This document shows positions 49,481-60,690 of a DNA stretch of 64,000 nt, one piece after another. How positions within the stretch are numbered: position 1 is the stretch's first letter; each line of letters opens with the position of its first letter. The translations under genes were made by a program, and so were the position numbers. Below the pieces are notes generated by a model. It was not told where the DNA came from and searched no databases. It was given only the letters and a program-made list of their open reading frames with translations. The stretch comes from Piezodorus guildinii (Eukaryota > Arthropoda > Insecta > Hemiptera > Pentatomidae), in NCBI GenBank assembly GCA_023052935.1, contig CM041293.1, positions 169,777,341-169,841,340 on the forward strand, read 5' to 3'.

Positions 49481-50663
49481 CATATGTTGAAGGTTAGTTA
49501 GAATATGACTTTTTTAACTTGGTTATGAAATTCCCTCAAAATTAAAAAAAAATGTTATGGAAATCTTAGATTTATTTTAGGAAACCACGCATTTTCCCCT
49601 AAGCCATAAATAATGTTACTAGATATCCAAGGTTTATTGGAGTTCTTGGTTCATCCCCTTATTTAGGAAAACATCAAAAGGAAGGGTATGTTTCGGACTT
49701 AGCTTAGCAAGTTTTACAACCCAGTTGAAGCCCTTAGGTAAGCAATAAAAGTTGTCATCCTTTCAGCCCTCAGGTACCCTTTGAAGGGTAGGTACTTTTA
49801 TCAGGATAGTTATTACATGTTGTGTGGACATTTTTCTTGTGATTAAATAACTCTGATGAAAAAATTATGTTTAAATAACCCTAAATAGAATGGTACCTAT
49901 GAAATTACTTAAAAACAAAAGTACACCAGATTATTAAAAAAGGGAAAAAAAAAAGTTTATTTTTTGTTGAAATCTAAACAGATTTTATCGATAGTGCTTC
50001 GATCAATCACTAACATCATACATAACAATCTAGATGCAAAACATGCAAGGTAATATTCCTAGAAGTAATCAGACACAAAACATTTTTAAGTATGTAAAAA
50101 TATACATCTAGATAACAAGGAAATGAAAAACGCAGTAAATTATTAAATTACATTTAAAAACCTAGTGAAGTACTCGCCTCTCTCAACTTTTAATTAACGG
50201 TAGTCCATATCTTTAAAAAATAATTTAAAGAGTTCAAAAAAAAGAATGCTTGGAAAATCCTCAAAGACATGAATTTACGTTTCCATCAATTTTCAATAAA
50301 ATAGTTCATCAACCCGTTGCTTTACGAACATTGACACAATGATTTCCAAAATTTATCATACCGTCTGGATAATTTAATTCAGTAACAGTGGATCCACCAA
50401 AAAACTATTTTCTGCTATCTCCTCATCTTATAAACACACAGCAATATATATTATTCATAAGTACACTTCTAGTACTATGGGAAAATAAAGGATTAATAAA
50501 GAATCAAGTTTAATTAAGGCTGGTTGTATAATTTCTATTCAAAACAATCTTACATACTACACTGTACAATAATATATTTACAATTTATGTCTAACAACTA
50601 TTCTTATTTCAATTATATACACAAAGTCCCACGAATATCTTTTACATAAAAAATAAATTCGCA

Positions 50664-51346
50664 TTAATCAGAAATATTATAAATAATAAACATAACTTTA
50701 TTGAGAAAAGGTTCTCTCTCCGACCTGGGCAAAGTCCTGGCGTATTCCATAACAGCATCACCGTAGCTCTTTGGTCCCTTGTAACTTCTGTTTTCTGGAT
50801 CATTATACATTTCTCTGTCCTGAAAAAAAAACAAAACAAAAAAACATTAAAATCCATTCGTAATTAATAGTTCAATTGTAACTTTGGAAGTTAACGATGG
50901 TTAGATTAAATTAGGGCTAAACTGAAGAAATGTTTTATTTTTTGGAAGGAAAATAATATACGATAAAAAATCACGAATCACTTGACTACAAATAATAAAT
51001 AGGTACTCACCATTTTGTGATTCTCCAATCTCATGAACTGGATGCATAACTCTGAGTGCTGCCTGTTCTCCAATCTCTGCATCTCTCGGATGAAGAGGCC
51101 TCGTTCTTTGCTCGAAAGAAATCCCAAAGCGTAGCCGATTGCTTTAACCATATTCAAAATCTTCCAATTTTCCTGAATCGCTGCTGGAGAGACTAAAAAC
51201 AAAATAAAATTTAGTTATGAGAACATTTTGTAGTGATGCAAATAAATAGTAGCACTAGAATTTAGAGGAATATAAATTACTTAAGCTAAATATGTTGAAA
51301 TAAAATACTTACAATCAATTTGAGCGTATCTCCTTCTATGGTCCAT
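50664..51346 (-). CDS. Three-exon gene, array copy 14 (complete)
   Basis: Exons 51346-51313, 51192-51011 and 50819-50664 with the same splice sites as copy 1 and an uninterrupted 123-codon frame. Differences from copy 1: His to Tyr at residue 7 (cac to tac), Leu to Phe at residue 12, and one silent change in the Thr codon of exon 3. Intron lengths differ by one A in the acceptor T-tract. The promoter-like region follows to 51,540. The unit is cut 35-40 bp later by LINE D. Intact frames at both ends of the array argue that the gene is maintained or very recently amplified. Confidence 0.6.
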
Positions 51347-51582
51347 GATGTGCAGAAAAATATAGCTCAAGGTATGGTACACTGAAGATAGCTAAGGAGA
51401 TATTACTTTAAGAAGCAAGGTATGGGAATTAAGCATTGGTTCTATTGAGGACAGTAAGGGATGGTGGGGGACCTGTCTCCTTCCCGGCCTTCTCATTGGC
51501 TCCCGTCTTCCCCCACCACTCTACTTTGACATCAATTCTACTTGTAATAATTTGCATTTAATTAAAATATATTTTAATAAAA

Positions 51583-52000
51583 ACTTAAAAGCCTACGCTT
51601 AAAATTAGTATCAGCCATGCATTTTCTCAGAGCCGGGTACCAAGACCCAAGATTAGCCAACGTACTAAGTTTTAGACGACAGGTCTATATTCCTCCTTAA
51701 GACCTAAGCATGCTCCCATCGTCATTACTAATAAAGCATGACAGTGTTCCTTACCGAATTTTTTTCAGTAAGGACATTGTCACTTGGTTTATTTGTATGC
51801 AACCGGGCCACGTTTCTACTGATTGCCCTGACTGCGAAAATAACGGTGATATCCCTGAGACTCAAATCAACCAAAAAGAAAATGAACTAATTAATTTAAA
51901 TAATGAAACAAACAGCGTTAGTAAAAATGAAAACATCAATAATTTTATATTAGATACGCCAAATCATATTATTCTCAATAGCAATATCACAGCTAATTAA
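51583..52000 (+). pseudogene. LINE D gag fragment with one zinc knuckle
   Basis: The frame contains RAGYQDPRLANVLSF, RRQVYIPP, an in-frame TAA, LPSSLLIKHDSVPYRIFFS, then a knuckle WFICMQPGHVSTDC in which the first zinc-binding Cys is replaced by Trp. The arrangement (LPSSL..HD...YR.FFS followed by a CCHC knuckle) is typical of I-group gag proteins. The gag N-terminus is missing. Confidence 0.7.
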
Positions 52001-52260
52001 GAGCCAACGCCAGCCAGTCACCATGACATTAGTTGGCGAATTTACTAGTAATACAGAAGGCCTTAGGGCCATGCTGACGGATACTAAATCACTAATACAT
52101 GATCGCCGTACAAATTTAAAAATATCTAAATTGTTAAAAAAACAGTGGGTCACAATAGAAAGTGCAATAAACACTGATGAAAGTACTGACAACTAATCGA
52201 TGGATAGACTCTAAAACATCAACTAATTTTATAAATTTTTACTTTTTATCTTCTTATTTT

Positions 52261-53544
52261 ATGACAATTAATAGTAAGAACTCGGTAATTGTGCAGTGGA
52301 ACTGCAATGGTTTCTACAAACATTATGAGTACTTTAGAATACTTTTTTCCGAAGAAAATCCCATTTGTTTTTGTTTACAAGAGACACACTTTTTAGAATC
52401 GCAGGCAATAAATTTAAAAAACTTAAATATTTATTGAAAAGACAGAACTGATAGTAAGCATGCCTGGGGAGGAGTAGCAATAATGGTAAAAACAGATATC
52501 TTTTCAGAATCAATTAACATCAAATCATCTTTAGAAGTTGTAGCTGCTAAAATATACAGACCAGAACCCATTACAATCTGCAATTTTTACATACCACCAA
52601 ATCGAAATTTTACATGCAGCGACCTACAATCAATAGTTGTTGATCAACTTCCAAGACCTATCATCCTGATTGGAGATATGAACGGACACAGCACACTATG
52701 GGGCTCCACTCTATCTGACCACCAAAATAGGGGGAAGGAAATAGGAACGTTCATGGACAAAAATTACTTCTTATTATTAGTTAACGATGGCTCCCCGACT
52801 TTTTTCTGCGCTAATGGCGCTCTTTCCGCTATTGATTTGTCATTCGTAGACGTAAAACTCCTTTACAAAGCTCATTGGCGTGTCAAAGATACCTTGAATG
52901 GAAGCGATCACTTCCCGATTACAATAAAGTTCGACGGCGATGTGATTACAAATTCAAAAGGTATTTCTAGATGGTCGTTTAGGAGAGCCAACTGGAAGTT
53001 CTCATCACTGATAGAGGCAGAAATGTTAAGAATAAAAGATACAATAAATAAATTCGAGGGCAGGATTTCTTTCTTTAACCACATCATTCTAGATGCAGCA
53101 GAGAAGAGCATCCCACACAAAATAATCACCAATAACAAACGCTTATTCCATTGGTGGAATGAGGAATGCTGCGTCGCAATCGTGAATAAAAAAAGAGCTC
53201 TCAACCGATTCAAAAAAACGAAATCAACAGAAGATTTAATTGACTTCAAAAAAATGAGATCAATTGCGAACAAGGTTTTGAGGGCAAGTAAGAAAAACTC
53301 ATGGATGAGCTACGTAAATTCCATCAACAGTAACAGTACCATAAAAGAAGTTTGGAAGAACGTAGGAGCTATTAAAGGTTCCAAAAAATGTGATTTTGTT
53401 ACGGCAATTCAAGATGACTACCACGTTATTACTGACCCTTTCAAAATTGTTGAAACTTTAGGAAAATATTTTTCGTCTTGTCCAAATCAGAAAATTATAA
53501 ACCAGATTTTATTAAACACAAAAGGGAACAAGAAAAGAATTTAA
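52261..53544 (+). pseudogene. LINE D ORF2, endonuclease and linker
   Basis: One long frame starts at MTINSKNSVIVQWNCNG. It includes LQETHF, GDMNGHSTLWGS and GSDHFPI, the AP-endonuclease active-site motifs, then a basic linker with WWNEEC and RALNRFKKTKS as in I-group elements. A single TGA at 52435-52437, probably from CGA, interrupts an otherwise open 427-codon stretch. After 53,544 the frame is lost. It is better preserved than the RT that follows. Confidence 0.85.
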
Positions 53545-54720
53545 TTGTTTTTCAGGCTCAAGATTCTGATAATTTCTTGAATAATGAATTCACCCTAATC
53601 GAAATGAAAAATGTTTTTCACACATGTAAGAGCTTGCTCAAAATTTCCTTCTTTCAATTTATAATGAAATTTGGACAACAGGAATTTTTCGGAGAGACTG
53701 GAGGAAAGCCATAGTTATCCCATAAAAAAAAATCCCAAAAAATATCCCTACTTTCGTGTATTTAAAACTTCTTGAAAAAATGGTAATTTTTAGGTTTATT
53801 ATTTGGAAATAAATAATTTTTTTTCAATCTCGAAGTTCGAAATTGAAATTCAGACTGCCTTCTCTCACTTGTTGACAACTTTCTCAAAGAAAGAACATTT
53901 CAAGTTAAAGTAGGATCCAATCTTTCTAACAGGAAAATGGTACTCCTCAGGGATCTCCCCTCAGCGTAACATTATTTTTGGTCGCCATCAATAGTGTTGT
54001 CCGTAAAACAACAGCTGATGTAAGGTGCTCATTATTCGCAGATGACTTTGTAATTTACATAAGGAACCAATCCATTCATTATATTGAATGTAGTTTGCAA
54101 AAAACACTTCAAAACCTTGAAGAATGGTCCAGAACTACAGGCTTCACCATCTCCAGCACAAAATCAGTAGCTGTTCATTTCTATAGGAAAAGAAAATGTG
54201 AAGAAAACCCATCAATAACGCTTCTACATCAACCAATTAGCTATGCAGAAGAAACGAAGTCTTAGGAGTGTACTTCGATAGAAAATTAAATTGACATAAA
54301 CACATTCAGTCTGTCAAAGCAAAATGCCAGAGAGGTCTGAATTTATTGAAAGTTCTGGCTAGCACTGAGTGGGGCTCAGACCGTCGAACACTACTGATGT
54401 TGCACCGAACCCTTATGAGACCTGTCATTGATTACGGAGTAGTGTCCTACAGCTCAGCATCTGCCTCAACTTTAAAAATATTAGACTCTGTGCATAATCA
54501 AGCACTCCGCCCGTCGAAAGTTTGTATATAGAGAGCGGTGAGCCATCATTGGAAATTAGGAGAAAGTACTTGATTTTGGCATATGCTGGAAATCTTAGGT
54601 CAAGAAAGAACCTGATTGACACGGAGCTGATTGCATATCCAGCCGCAAATAAACAACACAACCCATCCTGTAAATGTTTTCACTGCAGATCAAATCAATT
54701 GAAAAATAACTTATAATTGT
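53545..54720 (+). pseudogene. LINE D ORF2, RT domain, with internal loss
   Basis: Fragments in shifting frames: EMKNVFHTCKS, an IWTTGIF/WRKAIVIP remnant (53,660-53,730), GTPQGSPLSVTLFLVAINSV (53,940-54,000), LFADDFVIYI (54,030-54,060), KVLASTEWGSDRRTLL, LDSVHNQALR, and SLYIESGEPSLEIRRKYL. RT motifs between the fingers and the NGTPQGSP loop are largely missing, so ~300 codons are compressed. The FADD catalytic box itself is intact. Confidence 0.8.
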
Positions 54721-55667
54721 CTTTTCCAAAGTTCTTCAAAATACCGAGGATCTCAATTCCTAATTGGATACCAATAGAAAGCCGAACCGATCACAGTTTG
54801 TCAGTATTTTCTAAGCACACAACCCCCCACCAAGTATATCTACAAATCTACATAAAACGGGAAGTATATTATCCGAATTATTTTTTTTGGTTTACTGACG
54901 CCTCCAAATCAAACTCTAAAGATGGATGTGCTATCATATTGGAATCCAATTGTTACAAATACTTACTACCCGCATCAAACAGTATTTATACTGGCAAAAT
55001 GTATGCAATATGGAAATCCCTGACGCTTATTTCAAAACACCATCATGATTATCACTTGATCGTAACAGATTCTCTCAGTTAAATCCAGTCATTAGAAAAA
55101 AAACGACTCGAAAGATGCCTTACTAATGAACATACAGCTTCTAGAAAGAGAATGTCTTCATTCAGGCAAAAAAATCAGGTTCTTGTTCCTTCTCATTCTG
55201 CCATTAAGAATAATGAAGAAGCTGATCAAGCTGCAATTGCTGCTCGTACGGATCCTACGGATGTTGTTTTTATTGATACGACTACTAGTCTGGACTGGCG
55301 TGCATATGTGAAGAAACAATATACAAATTGTGGACTAAGGAGTGGAGAGGAAAAGCCAAAAAGTTGGAAAATTTAAGACTGCCCAGAGGCTTGGAAAACT
55401 TCTGAGAGGAGAAACCGCCGTGAAGAAGTCGTCCTAGCCAGATTACGCTGCGGCCATACCGCCATTACCCATACTTACCTCCCGAAGGGACTCTACCCTC
55501 CGACCTGCAGGACTTGCAAGAGTCCGCTGACAGTGGAGCACATCATAATGGACTGCGAGGCATCCAGCAAAGCAAGAAGGAGCTGCAAGATAAGTAACAG
55601 GCTGGACGTTGCTCTTGGTGACAGTGAGGACAGAGTTAAAAGGTTATTCAAGTTTTTAAAAAAATGA
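54717..55667 (+). pseudogene. LINE D ORF2, RNase H and zinc tail
   Basis: RNase H motifs: FWFTDASKS (54,885), SNSIYTGKMYAIWKSLTL, VTDSLS followed by a stop, and VLVPSHSAIKNNEEADQAA (55,185). Then ARLRCGHTAITHTYLPKG and CRTCKSPLTVEHIIMDCE, the C-terminal CxxC...H...C tail, ending RLFKFLKK-TGA at 55665-55667. Expected catalytic residues are mostly present but the frame breaks at least three times. Confidence 0.8.
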
Positions 55668-55815
55668 GTGTATAATCATATATAGTTTATTAACAATGTT
55701 AAAGAGAAAAAAACAAAACTAATTTTATATTGACCATATCATGTATGTATTGTAATATGCTAATGACCCTTAGTGGGTAGATGCATTTAAACAATAAATA
55801 AATAAAAAATAAACA

Positions 55816-58000
55816 AAACATGTCAGATTCATACCTATGTAGAATATTTACAATCAGCTCGGAAACCCCGGACGGGGCTTGTCCACCCACTTGTAGGACA
55901 AGCAGAGTCTAAAGGATCCCAGCGCCTCCCTCCCAGCCGCATCACTGGTGAGAGCCAGCGGAAGCTAAGTGAGGGCGCCACAGCCACAATCACACCGCAC
56001 ATGAGAGGTGAATCTGACCAGTGTCAGAACTCCAGAATAGATGTTTACCATATGTCTCGGGGCCACTCCCGTTTCAACCTTATAGGAGGGTTGTATGGAT
56101 GAGTGGAGCTGGATAGGTATTATGCTAGAGGATTAGGATGATGAATGAGGTTCTGGTGGAATTTGGAAAATTTGGATGGAATCTGGTCTGAAATAAATGG
56201 AACATTAAGGTCGTGGTGTAAAAGGTATAGTTGGAGACATAATAAGGAGCATTTACTATTGTTCGGAGGACTTTGGATTAAAAGGATTGAATGCGTTTTA
56301 TGTAAGAACGTTTAGCTGTTCCCCACAGTTCAAGTCCGTAGGTCCAGATTGGCTTCAGTATTGTCTTGTAAAGTAATAATTTGTTGTCAACTGTAAGCTT
56401 ATATTTTCTGTTTAATAGTCTGTATAACTGTCCGAATCGTCTGTTGAGTTCCTTTCGTTTAAGTCTTGTATGTGGGTTCCACGTCAATCTTTTGTGTAGT
56501 AGTAAGCCAAGATACCGGACTGTATCTGAAAGAGGAATTGGAATGGAATTAAAGTAAACTGGTGGACAGGATTTTCGTCGAAGAGTGAAGGTTACCTGTT
56601 TGCATTTGGCTTCGTTTACCGTTATACGCTAAGCATTACACCAGTCCTCGATAAGACAAATGTGTCCTTGCAAGATTATGGATGCTATTTCAGAATCGGA
56701 ATTGGATGATAGGACGGCGGTGTCATCTGCAAATGATGCCAGAAAGGTGTCAGGATGATTAGGAATATCAGCAGTGTAAAGGATGTAGAGGACGGGTCCC
56801 ATGACGCTGCCTTGAGGAACACCGGCCTCAATGGGATAAAAGTTAGAAAATTCTACACCACAGCGAACTTGGAAGGAGCGGTTTGAGAGATAGGATCGTA
56901 AAATGAGGTATAGGGACTGGGGTAAATGCGTTATAAGTTTGAAGAGTAATCCGGTGTGCCATACCCGGTCAAAAGCTTGCGCTATGTCCAGAACAATACT
57001 CATTGCATTTAAGGGCTGAGGAAATATGGTCTACAACTCGGAGTCCATGTTTAACAGTGGAATGATGAGCACGGAAACCAAACTGATGGGAAGGAAGATT
57101 TTGAGATTCTAATATAGGCAGGATTCGTTTTATAAGGAGTTTTTCAAAGATTTTTGATAGGATGGGAAGTAGACTAATAGGTCTGTAGGATGAAGTGTTG
57201 CTGGAAGGTTTACCTAGTTTTGGGAAGAGAATGATTGTGGAATATTTCCACAAGAGAGGAAAATAGGTGGTGCCTAGGATGCAGTTGTAGATATAGGTAA
57301 GGAATATAATAGTTTTCTGCGGAAGTTGACGGAGGATCTGGGGGGTAAGGAGATCGTGTCCAGGAGATTTACGGAGGGTCAGTTTCTGGAAAAGATATTT
57401 AACCTCAGAGGGGTTAATAGCTTTAGCAGGTAGGGAAAGAGGTATTGGTGACAAAAAGAAGTCTTTTACTGTTGCGGTATGATTACTTTGGGATTCCGGG
57501 TGAGGAGTAAATACTTTGGAGAGGTGTGTGGCGAATTCCTCGGCTTTATCTTCATCAGACGCAGCCCAGGAGTCATCACCACGTCGGAGAGGATGGGAAA
57601 CTTGATGGGATTTTAAAATCTTCTTCGTGACATTCCACAGGGAATTATCACTAGATGACAGAGAGGAGAGGTAGGAATTAAAGGACTGGGAACGGAAGGT
57701 CTCCAACTCCTGCTTCAATTGTCAACAATAGAAGTTATAGGATCGGCGATCTGTTGGGTGTCGGGTGCGCTGCCATAGTGATCTGGCTCGGCGTTTTGCA
57801 TGGATTAGGTCTGTAAGGTGTTGAGGCAAACGGTTTTGGTGAGGAGTTATATTGGAGTGCTTAGGAGAGGAGGCAGTCCAGACAGCTAGCTGAATGGCGG
57901 TGGTGAAGGAGTAGATGGAATCATCAAGGTCTTCTGGGGTTTCGAGGGTCACTCTGAGGTTAATATTATCGGTCAGGATTTGGCGAAATAGGTTCCAGTA
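55816..58000 (-). mobile_element. Jockey LINE 'A', copy 2, inverted and 5'-truncated
   Basis: It matches the 3' two-thirds of copy 1 in the opposite orientation. The 5' truncation is at ~57,999, inside the linker after the endonuclease (VNWNLFRQILTD region), and joins directly to array-unit sequence. Its 3' UTR is cut at ~55,816 by the tail of LINE D, so its own poly(A) tail and TSD are lost. Confidence 0.85.
56045..57998 (-). pseudogene. Jockey ORF2 RT, copy 2
   Basis: The 249-codon frame 57718-56969 carries the linker, RKSPGHD, SYRPISLLP and FGFRAHHST. The 124-codon frame 57003-56629 carries LDIAQAFDRVWH, AGVPQGSVMGPVLYI and FADDTAVL. Frame 56487-56278 carries the thumb and ends in a TAA that replaces a Gln codon of copy 1. 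The ancestral stop is at 56045-56047. Breaks near 57,720, 56,985 and 56,629 differ from those in copy 1, so the two copies decayed independently. Copy 2 keeps the DDSWAASDEDKAEEFA region that is out of frame in copy 1. Confidence 0.85.
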
Positions 58001-58490
58001 GATAGTATGGGAAAATAAAGGATTTAATAAAGAATCAAGTTTAATTAAGGATGGTTGTATAATTTATATACTATTCTATCCAATATAAGTACTACACTGG
58101 GGGGGAGCCTGTGGTTGAGTGGCTAGCACGCTAGTCTCTCATGCTACAGGTTCTGAGCTCGAATCTTAGTCCCGGCGGGCTTTTATAAGGATGTAAAAAA
58201 ATGTGGATTCACTAACAACCTCTCCCCCGGGTATGTGAGACCCGTCAGCAAAAGGGAGGCCACTCACAAAACTAGTCGTAGTGAGTGATGACCCTACAAT
58301 AAAAATTGCATCGTGAAACGTAAGTGTAAACTTGCATTAGTTCACACCACGAGGCCCAGATCCTACACGGCCTGTCGCGCCACTGGAAGAAAGCCGAAGA
58401 AGAACAATTAATAGTTCAATTGTAACTGTGGAAGTGAGCGATGACTAGATCTAATAAGGGCTAAACTGAAGAAATGTTTTATTTTTTGGA
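58001..58490. repeat. Orphan fragment of the array unit, split by a SINE
   Basis: 58,004-58,097 matches unit positions ~15,535-15,632 (gggaaaataaagg...ggttgtataattt), and 58,405-58,490 matches ~15,917-15,998 (ttaatagttcaattgtaact onward). Both are in the same orientation as the array but 6.4 kb beyond its end. The intervening ~285 bp, which holds exon 3 of the array gene, is missing and a SINE occupies the gap. Divergence is clearly higher than among array units. Confidence 0.8.
58098..58404 (+). mobile_element. tRNA-derived SINE, copy 3
   Basis: Same family as the 9.5-kb and 11.7-kb copies but on the plus strand. The head is gggagcctgtggttgagtgg with B-box-like gagctcgaatctt, then the ctcccccgggtatgtgagac body and a ggcctgtcgcgcc terminal segment. 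The tail is gaagaaagccgaagaagaac rather than poly(A), and no TSD was found. This fits its position at a deletion breakpoint of the orphan unit. Confidence 0.85.
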
Positions 58491-58684
58491 TGTTTTATTT
58501 TAAGATTTACAGAAAATAAAGATTACGTCAAATTACATAAATTAGAAAATAAATTCATATATATATATATACAATAAAATAATAATAAATTAAAACAACA
58601 ACCTATAAGTGAGATAAATGCAAAATTGGCAAAAAAAATAAACATCATACAAACAATGATGTTTATACACAATATATTCAACTG
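58491..58684. other. AT-rich DNA with (AT)n and a small hairpin
   Basis: Contains catatatatatatatac at ~58,557-58,572 and a 9-bp perfect inverted repeat aaacatcat / atgatgttt at about 58,641-58,665. No gene is seen. Confidence 0.5.
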
Positions 58685-59011
58685 CTAAAGGAACCCCAGA
58701 CTGAGCATTTCCCTCCACTTGTGGAGAAAAAAGCAGAATCCAAGATATCCCATCGCCTCTCTCTCAGCCGCATCACTGGTGTGAGACAGTGGAGGCTGAG
58801 TTAGGGCGCAATAGCCACAAACATACAGTACATGAGTGGAGGATCTGACCAGTGTCAGAACTCAAATATAAATGTTTACAGAACATTGCGGGGCACTGCC
58901 GTTTTAATATTCGAGGAGGATTGTAGGGGTGTGTGGAGCTGAAGAGGGGTTGACCAAGAGGATTAGGATGATAAGAAAGGTTCTGATGGAATTTGGAAAA
59001 TTTGGATGGTT
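58685..59011 (-). pseudogene. 3' fragment of a Jockey A-family element
   Basis: The minus strand matches copy 1 from ~8,503 to ~8,815 (SKFSKFHQNL.YHPNPL region, coding end and start of the 3' UTR), including the gccgcatcactggtg stretch. Both ends are truncated. It abuts the inner end of the right inverted arm at 59,012. Confidence 0.75.
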
Positions 59012-59099
59012 TATTGTTTGTTGCATCCTGAAAAATATGAATTATAACAGGAAAAACATGGTGGGAGAAGTCTGGAAAAAAAATCATTCAGCAGGAAAG

Positions 59100-59462
59100 G
59101 CAATTAGAGAATAGGCTGAATGTTTGATACATTTTTTAAAAAGAAGGGTGATGAATTTAAATCTATACAGATGAGCCTCGTGCTGAAATACATGGTTATT
59201 ATGAAAATATTATTGTTCGGTGATAAACAAATAAAGAACTGAGTAGTCAGTGTTGGATAGGGCTGACTTTCTTTGAGAGAAGTTGATAAGTTTGGATTAT
59301 TAAACAGAAATAGGGAAAGCTTAGTGTTACTTTTTCTGTATGAAAAGCCACAAATAGAAGTAGAAAAAATTGAGAATAAATTAAATGTTCAACATAAGGG
59401 CAACCAAGACTATGGAGAGATATGCGTTGTCTATTCAGCTTTGGTTGCATAATATTGGTAGC
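59100..59462. repeat. Repeat R, right-arm copy (inverted)
   Basis: Inverted relative to the array copies. Followed on the plus strand (59,462-59,520) by a tattaatattgtccattatg...gccgaataaataaat tail like that of Jockey A. This suggests R may be the 3' part of a related LINE. Confidence 0.65.
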
Positions 59463-59519
59463 AATATTAATATTGTCCATTATGACAGATTTTAATATAG
59501 CCGAATAAATAAATATATA

Positions 59520-59949
59520 TTTACTGGTCGTATATTTTTATAATATCCTTTACGAAAAATTTTATTGAATATAAAAATACAATAATGAAGGTATTTCAAA
59601 ATTTAATCTCTTTATCCATCACATTTACTTGATGTATTTTTTTTAAATACAGTTGTAGATATCAATAAATATGTTTAAAAAAAAAAAATCTCTTTATATT
59701 TTTAAAGAATCAGTGATTAAAATAATCAAATAAAATTTTCCTTTGTCTACTCACTATTACTACTAGAATCGAATTTTTTTTTTTATTTTAGTAACAATAC
59801 CGATACTTAATTTATTTGTTTTTAAGGTTGATTATGGATCTTGTCTTTTTTTGAAATTTAAAATTCACTTTTAATTTATTATCATTTCTTTGAGTATAAA
59901 TTATTTCTCCATAAAATATCCTTGCTTTCATCTTCCAGATAGAATATCC
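59520..59949. other. AT-rich part of right arm with LINE tail scrap
   Basis: Contains acagttgtagatatcaataa followed by an A-tract at 59,650-59,692, related to the tail at 9,985-10,022. No gene is visible. Inverted counterpart of 13,490-13,930. Confidence 0.5.
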
Positions 59950-60690
59950 AAGGCTAGACTCACTGATGTGTTCCCTCGGGAATATGAATAAGAAAATGAC
60001 GTGACTCAGGGATGCGTCTAGAGTACAACAATTTTTCGTATCTGTTTTAATGAGGTGTTAAGAGTAGTCAACTTGCCGGTCAAGAGTATGCTCTACGCGG
60101 ACGATCTTGTACTTGATACTGCAGTAAACCTGGTGCCAGATTTACATGACAAGATACAATCGGCTTTAGATAACTTCAGTGACTGGCTTAATGACTACGG
60201 TTTTACCATATCACCTCAAAAGACTGTAGTGATTCTTTTCAGCAAAAGACAACCTATTTCACTACCATCCCTAAAGATAGCCAACCAACCACTCACTCTT
60301 TCTAATACAGTCAAATACCTGTGTGTGACCTTCGATCGCACACTTAGCTGGTCTCCACATCTGAAGCAACTAAAAGCTAATTGCCTCTGTTTTCACAATC
60401 TCTTCAAGATGGTTAGTAACACTAGTTGGGGTGCTGATCGTAAAAGCATGGTTACTGTTTAGGACTCTCATAAGGCCAAAATTAGACCATGGTTGCAGTG
60501 CTTTTAACTCTGCCTGCCTCAAGTCGAACTCTAAAACTATTCGATCCTTTACGAAATACCGGTCTTCGAATAGCTACTGGTGCTTAATAAAAACTAATTG
60601 CAGATGTTATATTACAGAGGAATCCATGACTGTTTGTGGTATTTTGTGAACTAAAATATGTGAGTAGGGCGTTCGATTTACGTCACAAGA
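59950..60690 (+). pseudogene. LINE 'F' RT fragment, right-arm copy
   Basis: Frame 60055-60462 shows VKSMLYADDLVLD (catalytic box), FTISPQKTVVILFSK, VKYLCVTFDRTLSW and SNTSWGADRKSM, then a stop. In the next frame LIRPKLDHGCSAFNSA, NTGLRIATGA and ELKYVSRAFDLRH continue the thumb. Upstream is a RLTDVFPREYE / VTQGC remnant. Gag, endonuclease, fingers and 3' UTR are all absent. It is joined to E near 60,690. Confidence 0.8.

Larger units (their letters stand above)
14543..51581. repeat. Tandem array of a ~3.84-kb unit (about 13 full units plus one partial)
   Basis: The junction tatgttgaaggttagttag occurs at 14,543, 18,388 and 49,483, giving a unit of about 3,845 bp. Exon 2 of the embedded gene repeats at 47,168 and 51,011 (3,843 bp apart). 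Degraded landmarks recur through the middle: SINE-like clusters near 17.7, 20.5, 22.8, 25.1, 27.6, 30.2, 32.4, 35.3, 37.9, 40.4, 42.8, 45.3 and 48.8 kb. From these I infer ~13 full units plus a 2.1-kb partial one. Intact units would need ~52 kb, yet the interval is 37 kb, so about 15 kb of bases appear to be missing from the poor middle. Readable units are nearly identical. Confidence 0.85.
51582..55815 (+). mobile_element. I-type LINE 'D', decayed, 5'-truncated
   Basis: Gag remnant, endonuclease, RT, RNase H and C-terminal zinc tail occur in order, followed by a ~120-bp 3' UTR and an aataaataaataaaaaataa tail (55,786-55,815). The 5' end coincides with the point where the last array unit stops. 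The 3' tail abuts the 3' UTR of the inverted Jockey copy. No TSD was found, so the left or right junction may have been rearranged after insertion. Confidence 0.85.
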
